64,000 nucleotides of DNA from Arcicella aurantiaca (lineage in GTDB: Bacteria; Bacteroidota; Bacteroidia; Cytophagales; Spirosomataceae). Under the pieces are notes generated by a model. The model was not told where the DNA came from. It saw nothing but the letters and a program-made list of their open reading frames with translations, and ran no database searches. Of the stretch, positions 36,043 to 43,365 are shown in pieces (position 1 is the first letter of the stretch; every line of letters starts with the position of its first letter). The stretch covers positions 24,128-88,127 of the forward strand of contig NZ_QGGO01000024.1 of NCBI RefSeq assembly GCF_003148625.1, in the 5' to 3' direction. A program made the position numbers and the translations under genes.

Positions 36043-37554
36043 TTATGCCATCACGCCAGTTGCTAAATAGTTTAAAGCATTCAAACTTGGCATTAAACAA
36101 TAAGCTGTTCCTCTGGTTTGGATAAATTCGGGCAAACCGCTAATGACAATTGAATCAGGTTGGTCTGGTGTGGCTGGATTTTGAATCGGAATGGTAAATG
36201 TACTGACAACTCCGGGATAATTAGTCAAATTTGGAGCCGTTGGACGATTTCCCAATAAGGCATCTTGCGGAGGATTTTTGACTGAAAAATCTGGCTTCGG
36301 ACTAAAATTATTGTAATTCATCCACCCATATAATTTCTCAAATTGTTGAGCAATACTTCCACATAAAAATAAGCCAATTAAGCCTCTATCAACGCCATCA
36401 TCGGTATTTCCAATTAATTCTTTTCCGTAAGACATTCCTCGTCTAACAATTCTGACAGGGCCTAAATTGCCTTCTCCTGGAGTGAGCGTTTGGTCACGGG
36501 GATTAGAAACTCGTGTATGAGCAGAAAATGGACATTTAAAACTACTCGGAACATCTTGGTTTGGACTTGGGACGCCTGCCGTTGCATAGCCAAAATTTTC
36601 ACTTTTGGCGGTTGCAGGGTCTGGAGCATTTGGACTTAATACCAATGGAGAGCCATTTCGCCATCTGCCCACTAATTTTGCCGCAAACCATTCCACCAAT
36701 TCATCTTGATTCAACCCTAAATACGCCAATTTTGCTACATTATTAGGATTGGTGGCTTGAGCAATCAAGAAATTATCGAAGCCTGCCACGTCTTGATACA
36801 AAATTCTGAAAGCATTATAAAAACCATCAAAGGCAAATTTTGCTTCCGAATTGGTAGAAGCATCGCCCGACGGACTTGGGTCAATAATTGAATATTGTGG
36901 ATAACCAATCAAGAAATTATCTAAATCTGCCTGATTTCGGGATGAATGGTTGCTTGGCATACTGAGTGCAGGTTCAGAAATCCCATCAACATATCCAAAG
37001 TGAATTTTAGCAGGATTATCATCAATAATTGACTGATAAAGTCTGCCATCACCATCTTTAATAGGTAAAAGTTCGGTTAAACCATTGGCTAAGGCTGCAT
37101 TTGTAATGAAAGAAATCAAATCATTCAAAGCATCGTTCGTTAGTCCGTAGGCATGAACAACACAGTGTAAAGCGGTATTTGAAAAGTTGTTGTACCACCA
37201 ATTATCAGGAGAACTTGCATTGAAGTCGCCCAAAGACTGTTGTGATGCCGACGACCAAGGTCCTTGCTGAAATTCCGCAGGAAATGTTGAGTTAGGTTGG
37301 GTAACGCCAAGCATTGATAAACCATTGAAAGTCAAGCCAATATTTAGCATAGAAACAGGCTTGTTATTTCCCCAATCTACCGCAGATTGTACTTTTGGAT
37401 ATAATTCAGCAAAAAAATCTTTGGTATTTAACGTAACCGATGCCGCTTGAAAACTGAATAGTAAATGACAAGAATACGGATGTGTATAGCCACGAATGAG
37501 CAAACCCTGAATATTTGAATTGTCAGGGGGAGGAGGAGGAGTTGTACCAGCCAT
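36043..37554 (-). CDS. DyP-type heme peroxidase
   Basis: A 503-aa dye-decolorizing peroxidase. The family GxxDG motif is HFGYVDGISEPAL, giving the catalytic Asp. The proximal heme histidine is in FKCPFSAHTRVSNPRD, followed by RRGMSYGKE with the distal arginine. The N-terminal NIQGLLIRGYTHPYSCHLLF begins the first ferredoxin-like half. There is no signal peptide; a proline run (TTPPPPPDN) precedes the domain. It oxidises substrates with hydrogen peroxide. The protein transcribed from the gene just upstream (37815-38234) may be a partner. Confidence 0.9.
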   Translation of the reverse strand: MAGTTPPPPPDNSNIQGLLIRGYTHPYSCHLLFSFQAASVTLNTKDFFAELYPKVQSAVDWGNNKPVSMLNIGLTFNGLSMLGVTQPNSTFPAEFQQGPWSSASQQSLGDFNASSPDNWWYNNFSNTALHCVVHAYGLTNDALNDLISFITNAALANGLTELLPIKDGDGRLYQSIIDDNPAKIHFGYVDGISEPALSMPSNHSSRNQADLDNFLIGYPQYSIIDPSPSGDASTNSEAKFAFDGFYNAFRILYQDVAGFDNFLIAQATNPNNVAKLAYLGLNQDELVEWFAAKLVGRWRNGSPLVLSPNAPDPATAKSENFGYATAGVPSPNQDVPSSFKCPFSAHTRVSNPRDQTLTPGEGNLGPVRIVRRGMSYGKELIGNTDDGVDRGLIGLFLCGSIAQQFEKLYGWMNYNNFSPKPDFSVKNPPQDALLGNRPTAPNLTNYPGVVSTFTIPIQNPATPDQPDSIVISGLPEFIQTRGTAYCLMPSLNALNYLATGVMA

Positions 37555-37814
37555 TATTAAGTGGTTTTAAGGGTTGTGTTGAAGTTAAGTAATGAGACAA
37601 AATAAAGTACCATTTTGATAGTTCATAATGATTGATAATCAAATTCATGACAATCGTAAATCGTAATTCTTAAATCGTCCTTGTACTTAGAAGTGGTAAG
37701 GTGTTAGAATTTAGTTATTAGGCAAAAGTATTTTTAACAAATTGCACTAAACCCTAACACCCAAATCCCAATGCCTAATCTATACTTCAACACAACCCAA
37801 AATGAAAATCATTC
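37555..37814. other. Intergenic region with repeats between peroxidase and its small neighbour
   Basis: The 260-bp gap contains repeated CGTAAATCGTAA-like words and an inverted pair GGTGTTAG/CTAACACC near 37700-37770. No reading frame of interest and no clear TAnnTTTG box were seen on the minus strand. Confidence 0.5.
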
Positions 37815-38234
37815 TTAATCTTCGGTGATTTGTGCTACCGTGTAAGTGTAAGCCTGATATAAATCTGTTGGCTGACTAAGATTATTACTGTTAATGAAAT
37901 TTTCAAAAACACTTAATGAAACTATTGGTAGCGGAGGATGCGTTACAGCAATGGCTGCAATAGCGTTTAATAACCCCTTAAAACCCGGTCCAGAATTCCA
38001 AAATGTGCTAAGATACGGATTCATTGCTCCATCAAATGTTGTAATTAACATGATTGAATTGATGCCTTCTCCTGTTGAGTTTGGAATTAATATCAAACGT
38101 GCATAATGCACAATTTGTATTTCAGTAAGAATAGGCGTTACAATGTTCATGAAATCATTATATAAATGTTGGGCTGATGCCTGAGAAGCAGCATCTTGTT
38201 TGATTGGAATGTACAATGAAAGTGGGGTTGCCAT
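37815..38234 (-). CDS. Small protein related to peroxidase-associated alpha+beta barrel domain
   Basis: A 139-aa protein not recognised by name. The middle part (HYARLILIPNSTGEGINSIM then LITTFDGAMNPYLSTF) resembles a domain found fused to or next to peroxidases, where an 'ARF/L...V..TNFDG' pattern marks a dimeric ferredoxin-like fold. It has no signal peptide and no cysteines of note. It is co-directional with and upstream of the DyP peroxidase gene. A partner or encapsulated-cargo role is speculation. Confidence 0.6.
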   Translation of the reverse strand: MATPLSLYIPIKQDAASQASAQHLYNDFMNIVTPILTEIQIVHYARLILIPNSTGEGINSIMLITTFDGAMNPYLSTFWNSGPGFKGLLNAIAAIAVTHPPLPIVSLSVFENFINSNNLSQPTDLYQAYTYTVAQITED

Positions 38235-38460
38235 AGTTTTAGTATTTAGATTTTTTGTTGCGTACTCTCTTAAACGGTTTTTCTGCTTACACCTTTTTAC
38301 AAAACTCCGAGAAATATTGATGTCTTAAAAGGGTAGAAATACCTGTTTTATAGAAGAATAAATAGGAGTTAGTGATTTTTTTTATGAATTCGTACTATAA
38401 TTACGCTTTACGATTCGTCTGATTTACGATTAAAAACTGATTTCCTCCGTTCAAATCATT

Positions 38461-38468
38461 TACCTTTG
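38461..38468 (+). promoter_or_regulatory. Bacteroidota -7 box for the DUF423 gene
   Basis: TACCTTTG matches TAnnTTTG, 46 bp before the DUF423 start codon. Confidence 0.65.
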
Positions 38469-38513
38469 TAGGACTAATTAGAATCATTTTCAAACACATA
38501 GATAATTTTCAAG

Positions 38514-38885
38514 ATGAACAAATTTTTTATCCAATCAGGAGCCGTTTTAGCGGGTTTGTCCGTTGCCCTTGGTGCTTTTGGAGCTCACGCATTTAAGGCA
38601 GCTTTAGAAGCAATTAATCGTACAGAAACCTTTGAAACTGCCGCACGTTACCAAATGTATGGTGGTTTGGCTTTGATTTTAGTGGGAATTTTAACCGATA
38701 AAATTTCGCATAAATATCTGTCTTGGGCAGGCAATGCCTTTTTGATTGGAACAGTTATCTTCTCAGGCTCGCTTTACCTAATTTGTGCAACAGGCGTAAC
38801 AATATGGGGAGCAGTAGCACCCATCGGCGGAACAAGTTTGATGATTGGATGGGTTTTGTTTTTGCTGGGAGTGAGTAAGAAATAA
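38514..38885 (+). CDS. DUF423 membrane protein
   Basis: A 123-aa protein with four hydrophobic helices, beginning with the conserved GAVLAGLSVALGAFGAHAFK and including AARYQMYGGLALILVG and GTVIFSGSLYLICATG. These are the defining blocks of DUF423 (YwdK-like) inner-membrane proteins. Function is unknown. It has its own promoter box and is followed by a 232-bp gap. Confidence 0.9.
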   Translation: MNKFFIQSGAVLAGLSVALGAFGAHAFKAALEAINRTETFETAARYQMYGGLALILVGILTDKISHKYLSWAGNAFLIGTVIFSGSLYLICATGVTIWGAVAPIGGTSLMIGWVLFLLGVSKK

Positions 38886-38893
38886 GAAAGTTT

Positions 38894-38979
38894 GGAACTA
38901 AGATTATTCAGATTCTTAGATTTTGGGATTTTGAGAAACGTTAATTCTGAAATCTATAAATCTAAACAATCATAGTTCC
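38894..38979. repeat. Imperfect palindrome after DUF423 gene
   Basis: GGAACTAAGATTATT near 38894 pairs with AACAATCATAGTTCC ending at 38979, with inner AGATT/AATCT pairs. It probably acts as a 3' hairpin. Further on, at about 39080-39108, the unit CGTTCAC is repeated three to four times in tandem before bshC. Confidence 0.6.
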
Positions 38980-39116
38980 AATACGCTAAATATCTACTAT
39001 TATTATCCGCTTTTTTATTCACGGAACAAACTGCCCCCAATATGCGTTAAAAAAAAGGCGTGGTAAACAAATTTCGTTCACCGTTCACCGTTCACCATTC
39101 ACTGTTTTTTTAAGTC

Positions 39117-40664
39117 ATGCAAATTAATCAATTGCCACTTTCGGAAGTAAATCAATTTTCTTCTCTGTTTTTAGACTTTATCCAACAATCATCTAAAGTA
39201 AAAGATTTTTATAGCAACTTCCCTGATATTCATGGATTTAACCGACAAATTGCTACTAAAAAATTAGATGCCAACAAAAGAAAGGTTTTAGTAGAAACCC
39301 TCAAAAACCAATATAAAAACCTTCCGAATCAGCCCAATTTTGATATTCTCTTAAACGAAAATACATTCACCGTTACCACTGGACATCAACTCAATATTTT
39401 TACAGGGCCTTTGTACGTAGTCTATAAAATGATTACGACGATTAATTTGGCGAAAAAGCTGAAAAGTTATTTTCCAGATTATGATTTTGTGCCTGTGTAT
39501 TGGATGGCTACGGAAGACCATGATTTTGCTGAAATCAACCATTTTTCATTATTTGGGAAAAATTTAGCTTGGGAAACTCAGCAAACAGGAGCAGTTGGAC
39601 GTATGAATCCGAAGGAATTAGAAACCTTGATTTCAGAAATGACTGAATGTCCTACCATTTTCAAAAATGCCTATTTGAATCATGAAACTTTAGCAGATGC
39701 CGCTCGATGTTACGCTCATGAACTATTTGGTAGTCAAGGACTTATTTGTATTGATGCCGACGACCGTGAACTGAAAAAACAATTTATCCCAATTATCAAG
39801 AACGATTTATTGCAACATACTGCTTTTGATGTTGTAACAAAAACGACCAAAGAACTTGAAAATTTAGGTTACAAAACACAAATTGCTCCAAGAGAAATCA
39901 ACTTTTTTTACCTTGTTGACGGTGTTCGTGAACGTATTGTAAAAGAAGATAATGTATATAAAGTTCTAAATACGGATATTCAGTTTTCGGAAAGTGAAAT
40001 TTTGACATTGCTTGAAAACGAACCCGAACGATTTAGTCCAAACGTAGTACTTCGTCCTGTTTATCAGGAAGTTATCCTTCCGAATTTAGCCTATATTGGG
40101 GGTCCTTCTGAAGTTCCTTATTGGCTTCAACTCAAAGAAATATTTGAAATTCATCAAATTCCTTTCCCAATTTTAATGCCTCGTAATTTTGGTTTGGTAG
40201 TTAATAAACCATCAGCTAAGAAAATTGAGAAATTAGGATTATCTGCCAACGATTTATTCTTAGATGAAATCAGTTTGAAAAAGAATTTTGTGGAACGAAA
40301 TTCTGAAAATACATTAAGCTTAACCGATGAAGGACAAGACTTTGCCAAAGTATTCGATAAGATTTTGGAGAAGGCTGTCAAAATTGATAAGACTTTAGAA
40401 GGTGCGGTAAAGGGAGAACAACAAAAGGTTTTAAATGCTTTAGAAAACCTTGAAAAACGCCTTAAAAAAGCAGAAGAGCGTAACCAAGAAGTAGAAGTAA
40501 ATCAATTATTGGGCTTAAAACAAAAACTCTTCCCGAATGGCGTACCACAGGAAAGAGCCGAAAATTTCTTGAATTTTTCACTTAATAACCCTGCATTCTT
40601 GACCCAAGTTGCAGAAGTCTTTGACCCGCTTGATTTTAGTTTTTATATTATGGTGGAAGTTTAA
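39117..40664 (+). CDS. bshC: BshC, putative cysteine-adding enzyme of bacillithiol synthesis
   Basis: A 515-aa protein collinear with BshC. The Rossmann core includes FTVTTGHQLNIFTGPLYVVY and PVYWMATEDHDFAEINHFSL. A C-terminal coiled coil (NALENLEKRLKKAEERNQE) is typical and mediates dimerisation. It is thought to attach cysteine to GlcN-malate to give bacillithiol, the low-molecular-weight thiol of many Bacteroidota and Firmicutes. BshA and BshB are not in the window. Confidence 0.92.
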   Translation: MQINQLPLSEVNQFSSLFLDFIQQSSKVKDFYSNFPDIHGFNRQIATKKLDANKRKVLVETLKNQYKNLPNQPNFDILLNENTFTVTTGHQLNIFTGPLYVVYKMITTINLAKKLKSYFPDYDFVPVYWMATEDHDFAEINHFSLFGKNLAWETQQTGAVGRMNPKELETLISEMTECPTIFKNAYLNHETLADAARCYAHELFGSQGLICIDADDRELKKQFIPIIKNDLLQHTAFDVVTKTTKELENLGYKTQIAPREINFFYLVDGVRERIVKEDNVYKVLNTDIQFSESEILTLLENEPERFSPNVVLRPVYQEVILPNLAYIGGPSEVPYWLQLKEIFEIHQIPFPILMPRNFGLVVNKPSAKKIEKLGLSANDLFLDEISLKKNFVERNSENTLSLTDEGQDFAKVFDKILEKAVKIDKTLEGAVKGEQQKVLNALENLEKRLKKAEERNQEVEVNQLLGLKQKLFPNGVPQERAENFLNFSLNNPAFLTQVAEVFDPLDFSFYIMVEV

Positions 40665-40704
40665 TGACAGTTTACAGTTATCAGTAAACAGTTACCAGAA
40701 AATA

Positions 40705-40747
40705 AAAAATGGCGATAAGGAACTTTAACTTCCTTATCGCCATTTTT
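40705..40747. terminator. Strong bidirectional terminator
   Basis: Perfect 18-bp arms (40705-40722 and 40730-40747; core GGCGATAAGGAA) enclose a 7-nt loop. A/T tails on both sides let it serve the convergent bshC and Lrp/AsnC genes. Confidence 0.9.
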
Positions 40748-40782
40748 GCTAACTGCTAACTGCTAACTGCTAACTGCTAACT
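40748..40782. repeat. Tandem 7-bp repeat (GCTAACT, five copies)
   Basis: GCTAACT is repeated five times without error directly after the terminator, ending 3 bp before the stop of the Lrp/AsnC gene. It is a simple-sequence tract that could vary in copy number. No coding effect is expected. Confidence 0.9.
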
Positions 40783-40785
40783 GTA

Positions 40786-41253
40786 TCAAGGAATTGGTAA
40801 TACTTTACTTTCTTTGAAAGTTGAAAGAATAACCATTGTTTGCGTTCCTGCTACTTCTTCGATTTCGTTAATTTTCTCCAACATCAATTTCTGATAAGAG
40901 GCAATATCTTTGGCAATTATCTTTAAAAGGAAATCTCCTGAGCCTGTAACGTGGTGACATTCAATAACTTCTGGAATCATATTGATTTGAGAAACGAATG
41001 ATTCTGTCACCTGTTTTTTATGTCCAATCAAAGTGATAGTTACAAAAGTCGTTACGCCCAAACCCACCTTATCACGGTTCAATTGTGCGTGATAACTTTC
41101 TATAATCCCCGACATTTCTAATTTTTTTACTCGTTCCAATGTCGGAGCTGGTGACAAACCAATTTCTTTTGACAATTGAGCATTAGTAATTTTAGCGTTT
41201 TGTTGTAAAATTTCTAATACTTTATGGTCGATTAAGTCTAATTTAATGCTCAT
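40786..41253 (-). CDS. Lrp/AsnC-family transcriptional regulator
   Basis: A 155-aa regulator with an N-terminal HTH (IDHKVLEILQQNAKITNAQLSKEIGLSPAPTLERVKKLE, written here in sections: LQQNAKITNAQLSKE, GLSPAPTLERVKKL) and a C-terminal RAM ligand-binding domain (VIECHHVTGSGDFLLKI). It should bind an amino acid or related metabolite and form octamers on DNA. A CAAAGCTA (minus-strand TAGCTTTG) promoter box lies 157 bp upstream. Confidence 0.92.
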   Translation of the reverse strand: MSIKLDLIDHKVLEILQQNAKITNAQLSKEIGLSPAPTLERVKKLEMSGIIESYHAQLNRDKVGLGVTTFVTITLIGHKKQVTESFVSQINMIPEVIECHHVTGSGDFLLKIIAKDIASYQKLMLEKINEIEEVAGTQTMVILSTFKESKVLPIP

Positions 41254-41587
41254 TTTATGCAGCGTTTAGAATATTTGTATAATGAAAAATTACCAAACTT
41301 AGAGAATGAAAAACATTCAACTAATCAGTAATTAATTATCACTAAAGAGTTTATGATTTTTTGAAAATACGTTTCTTGATTTTAAATCAGCGGTGGGATA
41401 GGAATATTTGCAAAGCTAATTAGTTTTCTTGAAAAATTCTAAGAAATTTTACAGAAATGCAATATGGAAGAATAATATTTTTATTAAGTGGTAGATTTTA
41501 GCTTAAATTGGTATAAAATTCGGTAAAAACAGAATTATTTTGATAATTGGTTTATTGGTAAAACAGAATCTTCTTTTGCAAATGGCA
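41254..41587. other. Intergenic region upstream of the Lrp/AsnC gene
   Basis: This 334-bp AT-rich stretch holds the putative promoter at 41411-41418 and no credible gene. A short AAAATTCTAAGAAATTTT palindrome near 41433 is the only other structure noticed. Confidence 0.55.
41411..41418 (-). promoter_or_regulatory. Possible -7 box for the Lrp/AsnC gene
   Basis: The + strand CAAAGCTA reads TAGCTTTG on the minus strand, a TAnnTTTG match. It gives a leader of about 150 nt, which is long but possible for an autoregulated gene. Confidence 0.45.
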
Positions 41588-41878
41588 TTATTTGCGTTTA
41601 GAAATCTTGTTTAACGAAATTTTCTTTTGTAAAGTACATTTAAAGCGTGCATCATTTACCGCACTTTTTGCAAGATGTTTAGTGGCACGCCCTTGTACAC
41701 GCTCACGCCACATTCGCCATGAAGACGGTTTCATTTCACGTCGCATTAATTCAATAACTTCTTGTTCTTTTAGTCCAAATTGGGTGAGGATAGCATCAAA
41801 AGGCGTGCGGTCTTCCCATGCCATTTCTACAATACGGTCAATTTCTTGGTCGGTTAATTCGGGTTTTGCTAATTTCAT
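41588..41878 (-). CDS. DUF2805/TIGR03643-family small protein
   Basis: A 96-aa protein with ELTDQEIDRIVEMAWEDRTPF and LIELMRREMKPSSWRMWRER-like motifs (here EVIELMRREMKPSSWRMW). These match the TIGR03643/DUF2805 family, which has a helix-turn-helix-like character. It is basic and cytoplasmic. Function is unknown. It lies just downstream of the terminator of the surface-protein operon. Confidence 0.85.
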   Translation of the reverse strand: MKLAKPELTDQEIDRIVEMAWEDRTPFDAILTQFGLKEQEVIELMRREMKPSSWRMWRERVQGRATKHLAKSAVNDARFKCTLQKKISLNKISKRK

Positions 41879-41889
41879 TTTTCGTCAAT

Positions 41890-41921
41890 AAAAAAGCCGT
41901 AACAATTGCTACGACTTTTTG
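41890..41921 (-). terminator. Rho-independent terminator of the DUF1800-to-lamin-tail operon
   Basis: AAAAAGcCGTA and TACGaCTTTTT pair around an 8-nt loop. On the minus strand the hairpin is followed by TTTTTTATTG. It lies 33 bp after the stop of the lamin-tail protein. Confidence 0.75.
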
Positions 41922-41953
41922 ATAACTATTGGTTTGGGGATTATGTTTTAAAA

Positions 41954-43306
41954 TCAATTATTCAAACAACCCGAAATTTGCCCTTGAAATTTAGCTCCTT
42001 GTTCTATTAAAGTGTTTGGATTGAGTTGAATAAATGATTCTGAAATGAATTTTGAGAATGAAGTGGGGGTAAGACTGCCCGTCATTTGTAAACTTCCTGA
42101 CGTGGAATAGGTGGCATCAATGATGTTGCCTGAGAGTGAGAGGTTGGGCGGACAAAGTAGGTTTTTGTAAGTCGGGGTTTGTCGCTGAGTTACAAAAGAA
42201 GTTGAGTTTGTCGCTTTCCCAGAAGTGTAAATATTGTTTCCTTTTAATGAAAAAGTTAATGTATCGGTAGCAATACTTGGTAGAAAGTTATTGATATTAT
42301 CCCAAACCTGAGCCGTTACTGCTGCGGCACTTTGTTGATGATTTGCTGAACCGTATTGTACATAATCTTTCATTTCGGCATTGCTTGGATTTCCGTTAAA
42401 AAGTGCCAATTCTCCATCGTTTTGCCCAATTTCTACCCAATTCAGAACGACATATTTAGCAGAATCTAAGGTTAAATTCCCATTCAAAACGGTAACATTT
42501 GCCAATGATACAGAGGAATTTCCATTGCTAAGCCAATAATTATTTAAGTTGATAGAAGGACTTGAAGGATTGTAAAGTTCTATCCATTTTTTCTGCGGAT
42601 TGACTTCGTTAATCAAAACTTTTTCGACGACAGGAAAGGTGTAATAAACCATTAAAGTTGGTTTGGGATAAAATGTTTCTTCACGAGAAGAAAACTTCAT
42701 GGCTGAACCACTAAGGCTTTCGTTGCCTTTAAGAATCCACCCAAAATTATTATTAGGATTTGCAATCCAGTCAAGCACATCTGTTATCATATTGGAGCTA
42801 CTCCAAGTACCAAATTGCAGAGGAAACATCGCAAAAGTTACGTTTGAAGTAGCAGAAGCAGTAGTCACAAAATCACCTCCAGCGTTTGTCCACGAACTCG
42901 AATTATAAAAATTATATCCCCAAGTAGCATCATTTGTAGTTGCGGCTGCTCCTTGTCCACTTCCTGCTGATGTGCCTTCTCCCCAATTTTTAGTTAGTTT
43001 ATGTAATGAGAAACTATGCGGAATAGTGGTATTTCCTGACGACTGCAAAATAGGTAATTTTAGCGTAATATTCTGAATTTGAGCATTTTGAGGTAAGGCT
43101 GTGAAGTCAAATTTTAATAAAGCTCTTCTCATTAATGAAGAAAGAGTTCTACCAGCAAAAAGGTTATTTCCTGCTCCATTACTCAAATTTGAGCTTTCAG
43201 AATAAATGGAATTATCCTTTACAGGTGTAAAACTCATGGAATCTAATTGAGCTTTACACTTGATTGACGATAGAATAAATAGTAAAATATAAAAAAAATA
43301 CTTCAT
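41954..43306 (-). CDS. Secreted DNRLRE/lamin-tail protein with 3-coathanger stack
   Basis: A 450-aa protein with a signal peptide (MKYFFYILLFILSSIKCKAQ). Residues about 25-220 form a DNRLRE-type beta domain (LLKFDFTALPQNAQIQNITL). Residues about 240-340 are a lamin-tail domain (VLINEVNPQKKWIELYNPSS, YWLSNGNSSVSL). The C-terminus (IQLNPNTLIEQGAKFQGQI) is a 3-coathanger-stack module. It is predicted to be exported and surface-attached. It is the last gene of the operon that begins with the DUF1800 gene. Confidence 0.8.
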   Translation of the reverse strand: MKYFFYILLFILSSIKCKAQLDSMSFTPVKDNSIYSESSNLSNGAGNNLFAGRTLSSLMRRALLKFDFTALPQNAQIQNITLKLPILQSSGNTTIPHSFSLHKLTKNWGEGTSAGSGQGAAATTNDATWGYNFYNSSSWTNAGGDFVTTASATSNVTFAMFPLQFGTWSSSNMITDVLDWIANPNNNFGWILKGNESLSGSAMKFSSREETFYPKPTLMVYYTFPVVEKVLINEVNPQKKWIELYNPSSPSINLNNYWLSNGNSSVSLANVTVLNGNLTLDSAKYVVLNWVEIGQNDGELALFNGNPSNAEMKDYVQYGSANHQQSAAAVTAQVWDNINNFLPSIATDTLTFSLKGNNIYTSGKATNSTSFVTQRQTPTYKNLLCPPNLSLSGNIIDATYSTSGSLQMTGSLTPTSFSKFISESFIQLNPNTLIEQGAKFQGQISGCLNN

Positions 43307-43365
43307 GATTTATAATGAAGATTAGGTATGATTTCTCAATCCTTTTCTTCTTCAATAACACTTGG

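Noticed and set aside
41592..41891. + strand 99-aa frame over the DUF2805 gene
   Set aside because: It mirrors the minus-strand gene, which matches a known family; the + frame has no recognisable motif.
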